From Peptoniphilaceae bacterium AM52-5BH (GTDB taxonomy: Bacteria; Bacillota; Clostridia; Tissierellales; Peptoniphilaceae): a stretch of DNA of 19,162 nt. The DNA lies in contig JAQEDR010000031.1 of assembly GCA_027669155.1 (NCBI GenBank), positions 1 through 19,162 of the forward strand. Direction: 5' to 3'. Below are positions 1 through 6,551 of this stretch, one piece after another (within the stretch, counting starts at the first letter, position 1; each line of letters begins with the position of its first letter). The notes under the pieces are model-generated. The model did not search any database. It was not told the DNA's origin and saw only the letters and a list, made by a program, of their open reading frames with translations. The translations under genes were made by a program, and so were the position numbers.

Positions 1-52
1 TTGTACCAATATTAATATGTGGTTTGCTTCTTTCAAATGTTTGTTTGCTCAT
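1..52 (-). CDS. tuf: Elongation factor Tu, N-terminal fragment (cut by window edge)
   Basis: Only the first 17 codons are inside the window. They read MSKQTFERSKPHINIGT, which matches the EF-Tu N-terminus (family pattern FxRxKPHxNIGTIGH, just before the P-loop). EF-Tu is the GTPase that delivers aminoacyl-tRNA to the ribosome. The ATG at 52 is preceded by an AGGAGGA ribosome binding site at 57-63 with a 4-base gap, so the start is well supported. The gene runs off the left edge on the minus strand, and its rplK-rplJ-type neighbours lie several kb away rather than adjacent. Identification rests on a short but highly conserved stretch. Confidence 0.9.
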   Translation of the reverse strand, partial: MSKQTFERSKPHINIGT

Positions 53-81
53 TTAATCCTCCTAATATACTCATATAGTCT

Positions 82-127
82 ATAATACCATAAAGCTAAC
101 AAAAATTCTATTATTTTTATTATACCA
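82..127 (-). promoter_or_regulatory. Probable tandem extended -10 promoters of tuf
   Basis: On the minus strand there are two extended -10 boxes upstream of tuf: TGGTATAAT (119-127) and TGGTATTAT (82-90). Neither has a good -35, but the TGN extension often compensates for this. Both lie in the A+T-rich gap between tuf and the tRNA gene and point toward tuf. Confidence 0.45.
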
Positions 128-178
128 GATAGATTGTTTTATTAAAATATATTTATTATTAAATTTACTCTCCAAAAT

Positions 179-206
179 TTGCTTTTTATTTTTTATGGTG
201 TACAAT
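179..206 (+). promoter_or_regulatory. Possible promoter of the tRNA-Thr gene
   Basis: TTGCTT (179-184), a 16-base spacer and TACAAT (201-206) lie just before the tRNA. The predicted start would be about 4-5 bases upstream of the mature 5' end. The -35 matches only three of six consensus bases, so this is tentative. Confidence 0.35.
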
Positions 207-215
207 TATATATGT

Positions 216-291
216 GCCACTTTAGCTCAGTAGGTAGAGCGCTTCCATGGTAAGGAAGAGGTCCTCGGTTCAATTCCGGGAAGTGGCTCCA
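216..291 (+). tRNA. tRNA-Thr (anticodon GGU)
   Basis: A full cloverleaf can be drawn. The acceptor stem GCCACTT (216-222) pairs with AAGTGGC (281-287). The D stem is GCTC/GAGC (225-228/237-240). The anticodon stem CTTCC/GGAAG (242-246/254-258) encloses loop ATGGTAA, with anticodon GGT at 249-251. The T stem CTCGG/CCGGG (264-268/276-280) has loop TTCAATT. The discriminator is T288 and CCA is encoded (289-291). It decodes ACC/ACU threonine codons. It stands alone on the plus strand, divergent from tuf. Confidence 0.96.
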
Positions 292-371
292 TTTTTTTGC
301 TTATTTTTAAATAAGATATAATCCTAACCCTTTTTAATATTAATTTTCACAAGTTTTTATAAAAAATAAAA

Positions 372-418
372 AAATCGCCCTTCTATTTTAAAAATTTTCT
401 AATATATGGGCGACTTTT
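372..418. terminator. Bidirectional terminator between tRNA-Thr and the YeiH-family gene
   Basis: TCGCCC (375-380) pairs with GGGCGA (408-413). An A run lies on the left and CTTTT on the right, so each strand shows a T tract after the stem. The large A+T loop (381-407) makes it an imperfect hairpin. It lies 20 bases past the stop of the minus-strand membrane protein gene and could also stop tRNA transcripts. Confidence 0.6.
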
Positions 419-438
419 ATTAATTTAATTCTTCTTAC

Positions 439-1452
439 TTACACAAGACCCATAAAGTATTCAACGCTAATTGCTACTATAACAACCAAAAGTGATATGA
501 TAAATCCATGGATCATAGGGTTTATTCCTGATTTTTTCATTTCATTGAATTTGGTATTTAGCCCAATTGCCGAAAGGGCTGCAACCATTAAGAACTTGCT
601 TACGTTTTTAAGTAGGTCTGATGTCTCTTTTCTAAAGACTCCTGCTGAGTTTAGACCAACCATTATCAAAAACCCTAGTATAAAATATGGTAGGATTGAT
701 GTGATGGATAGTTTGTGGCTTTCTTTTCCAATTCCGTCTTTTTTCTTGATATGATTATTAATTAATGAAAATATAATCACTGTTGGAATTATAGAAAGGG
801 TTCTTGTAAGTTTAACCATAACAGCGAAGTCCCCTGCCGCTTCTGAGTAGGCAAAACCTGCTGCTACAACGCTTGATGTATCATTTACAGCTGTTCCTGT
901 CCAAAGACCATAAGCAATATCACTTAGGCCCAAAGCCTTTCCCATTATTGGAAATAAGACTATCATTAGCATATCAAATAGAAATGTAGCACTCATAGCG
1001 TAGGCAACATCTGTATCTTCTGCATCTATTACTGGAGCGATTGCAGCTATCGCAGATCCTCCACAAATCCCCGTTCCTGCTGATATAAGGTTACTCATCT
1101 TCCAATTAAGCCCTAGAGCCTTTCCTATAAAATGCCCCAAGCCAAAGCAGGTAGCTAAGGTAAATACCATTACGAATATGGAAAGTCTACCTACATTTAG
1201 GACCATTTTTATATTTAGAGATGCTCCTAACAAAATTATGGCAAATTTTAGAAGTCTTTTTGATGTAAACTTGATCCCATCACTTAAAATACCATCAGTG
1301 TTTATGTAGTTGTTTAGGAACATTCCTATAAATAAAGCAATTACCGATCCTCCTATTAGATGCATAGGTAGGATATTTTCAACAAATTTCGCTATAATAG
1401 CAATAAAAATCGCCAAGGCAAAGCCAGGCACTATTCTTCTTATTTTTTTCAA
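439..1452 (-). CDS. YeiH/UPF0324-family membrane protein (putative sulfate exporter family)
   Basis: A 337-residue, very hydrophobic protein with about ten likely membrane segments. The family (PF03601, also called YeiH or UPF0324) is recognised from two glycine-rich conserved stretches: GTGICGGSAIAAIAP (residues 126-140) and GTAVNDTSSVVAAG (186-199). LLGASLN (74-80) also fits, as does IGLNTKF near the C-terminus. The length matches the family. Members are annotated as putative sulfate exporters, but the transported substrate is not firmly established and nothing here fixes it. The start is TTG at 1452, supported by an AAGGAGG site 5 bases upstream; the next in-frame Met is residue 30, inside the conserved N-terminus. 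The gene is monocistronic, divergent from the metallopeptidase gene, and closed by the hairpin at 372-418. Confidence 0.88.
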   Translation of the reverse strand: MKKIRRIVPGFALAIFIAIIAKFVENILPMHLIGGSVIALFIGMFLNNYINTDGILSDGIKFTSKRLLKFAIILLGASLNIKMVLNVGRLSIFVMVFTLATCFGLGHFIGKALGLNWKMSNLISAGTGICGGSAIAAIAPVIDAEDTDVAYAMSATFLFDMLMIVLFPIMGKALGLSDIAYGLWTGTAVNDTSSVVAAGFAYSEAAGDFAVMVKLTRTLSIIPTVIIFSLINNHIKKKDGIGKESHKLSITSILPYFILGFLIMVGLNSAGVFRKETSDLLKNVSKFLMVAALSAIGLNTKFNEMKKSGINPMIHGFIISLLVVIVAISVEYFMGLV

Positions 1453-1478
1453 TTTTTCCTCCTTTAAACAATACCAGT

Positions 1479-1487
1479 ATTATATCA
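1479..1487 (-). promoter_or_regulatory. Extended -10 box for the YeiH-family gene
   Basis: The minus strand reads TGATATAAT, an extended -10, about 27 bases upstream of the TTG start. No convincing -35 is visible. A small inverted repeat, AATAC-CA-GTATT (1470-1481), overlaps the -10 edge and the expected transcription start. Confidence 0.45.
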
Positions 1488-1539
1488 TATTTGTTTAACT
1501 TTAGGGTATAAATATAAGGAAAATAAATTGGAGGTAAAT

Positions 1540-2382
1540 ATGAAATGGGAAGACAGAAGACGATCTTCTAATGTCAAAAGAGGCTCTAGGGCTCCTATGG
1601 CTGTAGGTGGAGGCATTGGTGGTATCGTAATAATGCTACTTTTATATTTTTTGGGAGTTGACCCTAGTGTAGTAACAAATGATAATCAACAAGTAAATCA
1701 AAATACACAAATAGAATCAAGCGAAGTCTCTAAGGAAAGAGAGACCCTAGAAGACTTCTTGTCAGTGATTCTTGCAGATACCGAAGATGTTTGGCATGAG
1801 AAGTTTGAAGAAAAAGGCGGTACCTATCACGAAGCACAGATGACCCTATATCAAGATACAACCAAAACCGGTTGCGGTATTGCCCAATCTAGGATGGGAC
1901 CCTTCTACTGTCCAGTAGATAAGACAGTTTATTTCGACGTATCCTTCTATGATGATCTCAAGAGCAGATTTGGAGGAGGTGGGGACTTCGCCCTAGCCTA
2001 TGTTCTAGCCCATGAGGTAGGTCACCACGTCCAAAATGAACTTGGTATAATCAAACAGACTAATGACTTAAGGCAGAGATTATCAGAGACAGAGTACAAT
2101 AAGGTCTCCGTGGCTCAAGAGCTTCAGGCTGATTATTTTGCAGGACTTTTCGCCTATTATGTTAAGGAGAAGGGTTATCTCGAAGAAGGAGATATAGAAG
2201 AAGCAATGAATGCAGCTTCAGCGATTGGTGATGATAGGATCCAGGAAATGGCGGGCCGTGATGTAGACGTAGATTCCTTTACCCACGGATCTAGCGCCCA
2301 AAGAAAAGAAGCCTTCGACTTAGGCTTTAAATATCACGATATAGATCATTCTATGAAGTTTTTTGAAGATTTGAATATGTAA
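1540..2382 (+). CDS. YpfJ-type neutral zinc metallopeptidase, membrane-anchored
   Basis: A 280-residue protein of the putative neutral zinc metallopeptidase family (PF04228, YpfJ-like). It has a basic N-terminus (WEDRRRSSNVKRGSR), one membrane segment at about residues 23-40, a polar linker, and a peptidase domain from about residue 65. The zinc motif HEVGH is at residues 158-162. The conserved downstream stretch VAQELQADYFAGL (about 191-203) probably supplies the third ligand. The family signature GCGIAQSRMGPFYCPVD lies at about 111-127. Topology should be N-in with the catalytic domain outside; substrates of the family are unknown. An alternative TTG lies at 1528, but it overlaps the TTGGAGG ribosome binding site (1528-1534), so the ATG at 1540 is the better start. 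It is a single gene, convergent with the metallophosphoesterase. Confidence 0.9.
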   Translation: MKWEDRRRSSNVKRGSRAPMAVGGGIGGIVIMLLLYFLGVDPSVVTNDNQQVNQNTQIESSEVSKERETLEDFLSVILADTEDVWHEKFEEKGGTYHEAQMTLYQDTTKTGCGIAQSRMGPFYCPVDKTVYFDVSFYDDLKSRFGGGGDFALAYVLAHEVGHHVQNELGIIKQTNDLRQRLSETEYNKVSVAQELQADYFAGLFAYYVKEKGYLEEGDIEEAMNAASAIGDDRIQEMAGRDVDVDSFTHGSSAQRKEAFDLGFKYHDIDHSMKFFEDLNM

Positions 2383-2410
2383 AAACAGGTGGTTTATAGC
2401 CACCTGTTTT
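2382..2410. terminator. Bidirectional intrinsic terminator between convergent genes
   Basis: AAAACAGGTGG (2382-2392) and CCACCTGTTTT (2400-2410) form a perfect 11-base stem around a 7-base loop. Each strand gives a GC-rich core followed by a T run. It sits between the metallopeptidase stop (2380-2382) and the metallophosphoesterase stop (2418). Confidence 0.93.
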
Positions 2411-2417
2411 AAATTGC

Positions 2418-4679
2418 TTACCTATCTTCTTTCTTGCTAGCAAATAGAGCACCTGCTGCTGTAAATAAACTTATAGCATATCCCATTATTGAAGATACTC
2501 CGGTTTTTACATTTTCTTTACTTACTTTCTCTAAATTTTTATTTGTCTCTTTATTTAATTCTCTTTCATCTTTGCTAGTCTTCTGAGAATTTTTCCTATT
2601 TTCCACTTCTTCTTTGTCTAGCTCTTTAGTCTCATTTACAATTTTTGCATCAGCAAATTCTATTTCACAAAGTCTAGTCTTTAATACTTCGATTGCTTGA
2701 TCTATTTCTTCTTGACTTGCTAGCCTATCGTTTAATACGGCCTTAGCTTTACTAATAGCTTCATCGTATTTTCTGATATTTTCACTATCTTCGACTAGGA
2801 TTAAGCTTTCTATCTTATCTACAAAATTCTTTAGACTTTCTTTTGTAGCATTTTCACCTTCATCATAAGGATTATTTATAAAATCATCAGTTTTTTCAAT
2901 CTTATATAAATCAACAACCTTTCCACTTGCATCCATTGTTAGGATTGAGAATGAGTTTTTGCTAAATCTTAGATTTGAGAAAAGTTGGCTTCTATCATCC
3001 AAGCTCTTTGCAACAAACCATGAGTCCTCCCCTATTGGATTGTAGAATTTTGCTCCGGCAGATCCTGCCATAGTTAAAAATAGGGTTCCTCTTGGATTTA
3101 TGACTTTATTCCCCTCATAATCAAGACCTATACCATCTACTATTACCTTGCCATTTTTGTAAATCTTATTGTTGAAGGTTTCAGAATATCCATCCTTAAT
3201 CTTAGCATTCTCATTAGTAGGATCTACTCCATAAGCATCTTCAAAACTTAAGGTCTTCTCACCTGCTAGCATATGTTTGCTTCTTGTATAGATATGATCG
3301 TGACCGTTTAGGACAATATCAATTCCATTATCATTAAAGATTTTAACTAGCTCTTTTCTTCTTTCGATTATATCGAGATCAGATGTATGAGTTGCAGTTG
3401 AGTAAGGAGCGTGGTGGAAAGAAACTACCTTCCAAGAAAATTTTCCATTTCTTTTTCTTTCTGCTTCCCTAATCGCCTTTTCTATAAATTCTTTGTGTTC
3501 ATTTGAATTAGTGTTGTTAGAGTTTAAGTTAATGAAAAGTGTATCACCATAAGTGTAGTAGTAATCTCCAGGAACATATGTCAAAGTTCCATCTTCGTTA
3601 TTTTTAGTAAAGGAACCTAGCTCAGATACATTTGGCAAGTAGAAATGATCCCTAAAGACGGTATTTTGTTGATCATCGTCGTTTTTGTCCATATATGTTT
3701 CATGATTTCCTGTTACTGTAGAAAAAATTCTTTCCCTAAACATATCATGATCAAGGAAGCTATCATATTCTCCCTCGTAGCCCGCTATTTCTACATTATC
3801 TCCCATAGAAAAGTAAAAATGTGGGTCCATCTTCATAGCTCTATCTATCGCCTTGGCAAAGTCTATTCTATCTTGGTCTACCTTAGCTTGGGTGTTTTTA
3901 TTTAATCCCTTAGAATCCCAAACGCTATCTCCCGATCCGATTTGAGGATCTCCAAAATACGCTAGGGAAAATTCGTTATTTTCACCAAGAGGTTTAGTCT
4001 TTAAAGTGTAAGTATCACTAGTGTATGATCCAGCTTTTATGTAATATGTGTAGGTATTTCCTGTTACAATATCAAGGACTACAGTATGGGACATATACCC
4101 TTTAGAATCACCTGTTTGATATACTCGTGAAGGCTCATATTCTTTTCCATCAAAGACTAGATAGCTTTGATTACTCAAGTCATTTCTTACAAAGTAAGTT
4201 ATAGCGATTTGATTTTCGTTATCTCCATTATTAACAACTATATCCTTTATTGGATCAGTGTTTTCTCTTAGATTGTTACCTGCGTAAGCTCCATCCTTCT
4301 TGCCATATTCTCCCTTAGTCTCTTCTAGTTTTTCTTTAACTTCGAAATCGATATTTGTAACATTTTTATCTTCTCCAAAAGTATCTCTGTCAGTTTCGGT
4401 CGCCCTATTAAACTTATTGGTTCCATCGACTTCTCTTATATTCTTTTCATTCTTTTCAAATAGAACTTCGTCATCTTCTGGAATATCTGCCTTATAGCTA
4501 TTATAATCATTAATAAAGTTTACAAGATCATCTATTTCCTCATCTGATAGGTTAGATACTTGACTTTGCTTATTTTCATTAATCTTTAAATTCTCCTCAT
4601 CTGCCCTAACATTGGAACAAAAAGCAGTTGAAGAAACAGCGCTTATCATCAAGGCTACAAGTAGTTTGTTAAATTTCAT
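2418..4679 (-). CDS. Secreted, wall-anchored purple-acid-phosphatase-like metallophosphoesterase
   Basis: A 753-residue surface protein. The N-terminal signal peptide spans about residues 1-26 (KFNK, hydrophobic core, likely cleavage after VRA). An acidic linker runs to about 140, then a fibronectin-III-like domain at about 145-228, as in purple acid phosphatases. The metallophosphoesterase domain is at about 236-480, with all metal motifs visible in order: GDPQ (243-246), GDN (293-295), GNHE (324-327), HH (422-423) and GHDH (459-462). It should therefore hydrolyse phosphate esters or nucleotides outside the cell; the substrate is unknown. Residues 610-680 form a helical, FIVAR-like region, followed by a charged low-complexity stalk. 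The C-terminus has the sorting-signal layout NVKTG (723-727), about 20 hydrophobic residues and KKEDR. The start has a strong AGGAGGAATT site. The gene is monocistronic. Confidence 0.92.
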   Translation of the reverse strand: MKFNKLLVALMISAVSSTAFCSNVRADEENLKINENKQSQVSNLSDEEIDDLVNFINDYNSYKADIPEDDEVLFEKNEKNIREVDGTNKFNRATETDRDTFGEDKNVTNIDFEVKEKLEETKGEYGKKDGAYAGNNLRENTDPIKDIVVNNGDNENQIAITYFVRNDLSNQSYLVFDGKEYEPSRVYQTGDSKGYMSHTVVLDIVTGNTYTYYIKAGSYTSDTYTLKTKPLGENNEFSLAYFGDPQIGSGDSVWDSKGLNKNTQAKVDQDRIDFAKAIDRAMKMDPHFYFSMGDNVEIAGYEGEYDSFLDHDMFRERIFSTVTGNHETYMDKNDDDQQNTVFRDHFYLPNVSELGSFTKNNEDGTLTYVPGDYYYTYGDTLFINLNSNNTNSNEHKEFIEKAIREAERKRNGKFSWKVVSFHHAPYSTATHTSDLDIIERRKELVKIFNDNGIDIVLNGHDHIYTRSKHMLAGEKTLSFEDAYGVDPTNENAKIKDGYSETFNNKIYKNGKVIVDGIGLDYEGNKVINPRGTLFLTMAGSAGAKFYNPIGEDSWFVAKSLDDRSQLFSNLRFSKNSFSILTMDASGKVVDLYKIEKTDDFINNPYDEGENATKESLKNFVDKIESLILVEDSENIRKYDEAISKAKAVLNDRLASQEEIDQAIEVLKTRLCEIEFADAKIVNETKELDKEEVENRKNSQKTSKDERELNKETNKNLEKVSKENVKTGVSSIMGYAISLFTAAGALFASKKEDR

Positions 4680-4689
4680 AATTCCTCCT

Positions 4690-4727
4690 TTATTATCTAT
4701 ACATATATTTATTATCTATACATATAT
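4690..4727. repeat. 19-bp tandem duplication upstream of the metallophosphoesterase gene
   Basis: TTATTATCTATACATATAT occurs twice head to tail with no mismatch (4690-4708 and 4709-4727). It lies immediately upstream of the ribosome binding site of the metallophosphoesterase gene, so the duplicated unit makes up most of its promoter and leader. Confidence 0.95.
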
Positions 4728-4740
4728 TTTAAGATGTAAA
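4711..4740 (-). promoter_or_regulatory. Possible promoter of the metallophosphoesterase gene
   Basis: On the minus strand, TTTACA (4735-4740), an 18-base spacer and GATAAT (4711-4716) form a plausible but non-ideal promoter. The -10 falls inside the upstream-most copy of the 19-bp repeat (in transcription order), and the second copy carries another GATAAT. Confidence 0.35.
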
Positions 4741-4790
4741 TATTATGAAGATAATAAAGTCTTGTAAGAAATATGTTAAAAATTCAATTA

Positions 4791-4820
4791 AAAAACTTGT
4801 GCCAAATAAAGACACAAGTT
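4791..4820 (-). terminator. Intrinsic terminator of the Fur/PerR-family gene
   Basis: AACTTGTG (4794-4801) pairs with CACAAGTT (4813-4820), starting directly at the stop codon of the repressor gene. On the minus strand the stem is followed by a TTTTTAATT tract. Confidence 0.7.
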
Positions 4821-5279
4821 CTAATTTTCTTTATGTAAACAAACTGGACATATTCCCCTGTATATCACTTCAACATTATCAATTTCGTAATCGCTAAGCT
4901 CTTCTGGGTATTCTAAATCATCGACATCCAAATCTTCTATAAGACCACAAGACTCACAGATAAAGTGGCCGTGGTTGGTCTTTTTGAACTCATATCTCTT
5001 ACTCGACATATTAAAGTCAAGCTCCTTAACTAGTTTATGTTCAACTAAAAGATTGAGGGTGTTGTAGACCGTCGCCTGACTTATCACAGGATCGATCTTC
5101 TTTAAATCCTTATAGATAGTATCTGCTGTAGGATGGGTCGGATGCATTATAAGATAGTCCAATATCAGAAGCCTTTGGTGAGAAACCCTTATATTGTGCT
5201 TAGCTAAAAGCTCTCTGAGTTTGGGTAATCTTTGATTGTATTCTTCATTTCTCAGCTCATTAATAATCTTTTCCACCAT
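4821..5279 (-). CDS. Fur-family metal-dependent repressor, PerR-like
   Basis: A 152-residue Fur-family protein with an N-terminal winged helix (about 20-90, including THPTADTIYKDL and ISQATVYNTLNLL) and a C-terminal metal and dimer domain. The structural zinc site is C108-x2-C111 with C144-x2-C147. The regulatory metal ligands align with Bacillus subtilis PerR: H49 (PerR H37), H103 and H105 (H91, H93) and D116 (D104). The position of PerR D85 is Glu here (E97), so assignment between peroxide sensing and iron sensing is not settled. D116 and the overall sequence favour PerR. PerR-type repressors control peroxide defence and iron homeostasis. A Fur-type box overlaps its own promoter, suggesting autoregulation. 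Monocistronic. Confidence 0.9.
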   Translation of the reverse strand: MVEKIINELRNEEYNQRLPKLRELLAKHNIRVSHQRLLILDYLIMHPTHPTADTIYKDLKKIDPVISQATVYNTLNLLVEHKLVKELDFNMSSKRYEFKKTNHGHFICESCGLIEDLDVDDLEYPEELSDYEIDNVEVIYRGICPVCLHKEN

Positions 5280-5295
5280 TTGCCTCTTTCTAAGA

Positions 5296-5310
5296 TTAGA
5301 ATTATTCTAT
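5296..5310. promoter_or_regulatory. Fur/PerR-type 7-1-7 operator in the repressor's own promoter
   Basis: TTAGAAT-T-ATTCTAT is a 7-1-7 inverted repeat, mismatched only at the outermost pair, with the layout of Fur-family boxes (Per box TTATAATNATTATAA). It lies just downstream of or overlapping the -10 boxes and 17 bases before the repressor's ATG, an ideal place to block its own transcription. Confidence 0.65.
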
Positions 5311-5344
5311 AATACTAATATACTTATTTTTTGCAAGTTGTCAA
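5309..5344 (-). promoter_or_regulatory. Promoter region of the Fur/PerR-family gene (two overlapping candidates)
   Basis: On the minus strand, TTGACA (5339-5344) is followed after 16 bases by TATATT (5317-5322). TTGCAA (5331-5336) is followed after 16 bases by TATTAT (5309-5314). Either would start transcription inside or at the edge of the Fur-type box. Confidence 0.6.
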
Positions 5345-5354
5345 ATAAAGCAAA

Positions 5355-5375
5355 GGAAAAGACCCTCAAAGAGGG
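5355..5375 (-). terminator. Intrinsic terminator after rplL
   Basis: On the minus strand CCCTC-TTT-GAGGG (stem arms 5371-5375 and 5363-5367) is followed by TCTTTTCCTTT, 19 bases after the rplL stop. It ends the rplJ-rplL unit before the repressor gene. Confidence 0.75.
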
Positions 5376-5393
5376 CCCTTCTACTTAAATAGA

Positions 5394-5777
5394 TTAAGCA
5401 AGTTCTACTTCAGCGCCTGCTTCTTCTAGTTTAGCTTTTAGTTCTTCAGCTGCATCTTTAGCAACGCCTTCAGCTACTGCTTTTGGAGCTGCATCTACTA
5501 GTGCCTTAGCATCTTTTAGTCCAAGTCCAGCTGCGTCTTTAACAACTTTGATTACGTTGATCTTAGCTGATCCTGCTGATTTAAGAATTACGTCGAATTC
5601 TGTTTTTTCAGCTGCTGCTGCTTCACCTGCACCTGCTGCTGCTACTGGAGCTGCTGCTACTGCTGCTTGAGCTGTTACGTCGAATTCTTCTTCGATTGCT
5701 TTTACTAGGTCAGATAGTTCTAGTACTGTAAGTTCTTTGATTTCTTCTAATAGGTTTGTTACTTTTTCGCTTGCCAT
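5394..5777 (-). CDS. rplL: Large ribosomal subunit protein bL12 (L7/L12)
   Basis: A 127-residue protein with the standard architecture. The N-terminal helical dimerisation domain is at about 1-35 ([27 protein letters not shown]). An Ala/Gly-rich flexible hinge follows at about 36-54, then the C-terminal factor-binding domain (EKTEFDVIL... [22 protein letters not shown]...). It forms the stalk that recruits EF-Tu, EF-G and initiation factors, bound to L10. It follows rplJ after 28 bases with an AAAGGAGA site, and L10 and L12 are expected to be co-translated and controlled by the upstream leader. A terminator follows, and rpoB does not come next as it does in most bacteria. Confidence 0.98.
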   Translation of the reverse strand: MASEKVTNLLEEIKELTVLELSDLVKAIEEEFDVTAQAAVAAAPVAAAGAGEAAAAEKTEFDVILKSAGSAKINVIKVVKDAAGLGLKDAKALVDAAPKAVAEGVAKDAAEELKAKLEEAGAEVELA

Positions 5778-5805
5778 TATTATATTCTCCTTTAATGTTT
5801 AAATT

Positions 5806-6357
5806 TTATTCTTCGCCTGCTTGTTCTTTTTTCTCACGTACTGCATCAAGAGCAATTGCAATCTTAGATACTGTGTTGTTAAGATCTCCTGCAAGTCTTC
5901 TAATTGGTGCTTGTAGTACGTTAGCTAGCATTGAGTGTAGTACGTCTGTTGGTGGTAATGTAGCAATTGCCATCATTTGATCACCAGTTTGGAAGTTTCC
6001 TTCTACAACTCCTGCCTTAAGAACTAATTTGTCTTTTTGTTCGTCGCCTTCTTTTGTGTAGTCTACTGCTACTTTTGGTCCATTAACTAAGTCTTCGTTT
6101 GAGAAGATTAGTGCGTTTGATCCCTTAAGTTCGTCTATGAGTTCTTCATATCCTAACTCTTGGAAAGCAAATCTCATCATTGTGTTCTTGTAAACTTTGT
6201 ATTCAGCATTTTTTTCTCTGAATTTGTTACGTAGGTCAGTAATTTCTTTTACGTCCATACGATCAAATCCAACTAATGTTACTGATTGTGCGTTTTCGAT
6301 TTTTTCTTTAATCTCGTTTACGACTTCTTGTTTAGCTGCTATAGCTTTCTCGCTCAC
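5806..6357 (-). CDS. rplJ: Large ribosomal subunit protein uL10
   Basis: A 183-residue L10 with typical N-terminal sequence SEKAIAAKQEVVNEIKEKI and the conserved stretch KNTMMRFAFQELGYEEL. L10 anchors the L12 dimers at the base of the ribosomal stalk through its C-terminal helix. The start is GTG at 6357, with an AGGAGGTGA site at 6362-6370. An upstream in-frame ATG (6456) would add 33 residues unlike L10, and those bases are instead the structured leader, so that extension is rejected. The gene is transcribed from a strong promoter at 6522-6549 through the L10 leader, and is followed by rplL. Confidence 0.97.
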   Translation of the reverse strand: MSEKAIAAKQEVVNEIKEKIENAQSVTLVGFDRMDVKEITDLRNKFREKNAEYKVYKNTMMRFAFQELGYEELIDELKGSNALIFSNEDLVNGPKVAVDYTKEGDEQKDKLVLKAGVVEGNFQTGDQMMAIATLPPTDVLHSMLANVLQAPIRRLAGDLNNTVSKIAIALDAVREKKEQAGEE

Positions 6358-6370
6358 TCTTTCACCTCCT

Positions 6371-6515
6371 ATAGGCTTTGGTAGGTATATAAAAATCCCC
6401 ACTTTAGGCAGATTAATCCTGCCTACATCGGTGGGGATGTAGATTCTTCTTCCCACCTATACGCAATAATTAAACATTGCTGTCTGCGTAGTCTTTGGTA
6501 GCCTGTTTATTTGAC
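6371..6515 (-). ncRNA. L10 leader (autoregulatory 5' UTR of rplJ-rplL)
   Basis: The 5' UTR folds into the Firmicutes-type L10 leader. ACG/CGT (6487-6489/6461-6463) and CAAT/ATTG (6476-6479/6464-6467) form a stem interrupted by the bulge CAGACAG (6480-6486), the kink-turn-like AGACAG motif of these leaders. Downstream are two mutually exclusive hairpins. GGTGGG (6452-6457) can pair with CCCACC (6430-6435), or the latter can enter the terminator. Known family behaviour is that excess L10-L12 binds the leader and reduces expression. The ribosome binding site follows directly. Confidence 0.85.
6391..6438 (-). terminator. Attenuator terminator inside the L10 leader
   Basis: On the minus strand ATCCCCAC (6431-6438) pairs with GTGGGGAT (6395-6402) and TAGGCAG/CTGCCTA (6419-6425/6405-6411) extends the stem internally. 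A TTTTT tract (6391-6395) follows. The 5' arm overlaps the alternative GGTGGG/CCCACC hairpin, which makes it a conditional terminator. Confidence 0.85.
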
Positions 6516-6521
6516 TTATTT

Positions 6522-6549
6522 ATTATATCACAAAATATATTTTTTGCAA
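6522..6549 (-). promoter_or_regulatory. Promoter of the rplJ-rplL unit
   Basis: On the minus strand TTGCAA (6544-6549), a 16-base spacer and a perfect TATAAT (6522-6527) sit just after the rplA stop. The predicted start near 6515 gives a leader of about 155 bases that contains the whole L10 element. Confidence 0.78.
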
Positions 6550-6551
6550 AT

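Noticed and set aside
1528..1539. TTG start adding four residues to the YpfJ-type peptidase
   Set aside because: The TTG is part of the TTGGAGG ribosome binding site for the ATG at 1540.
6358..6456. 33-residue N-terminal extension of L10
   Set aside because: The bases form the L10 leader and attenuator, and a GTG with an excellent ribosome binding site lies at 6357 exactly where L10 should begin.
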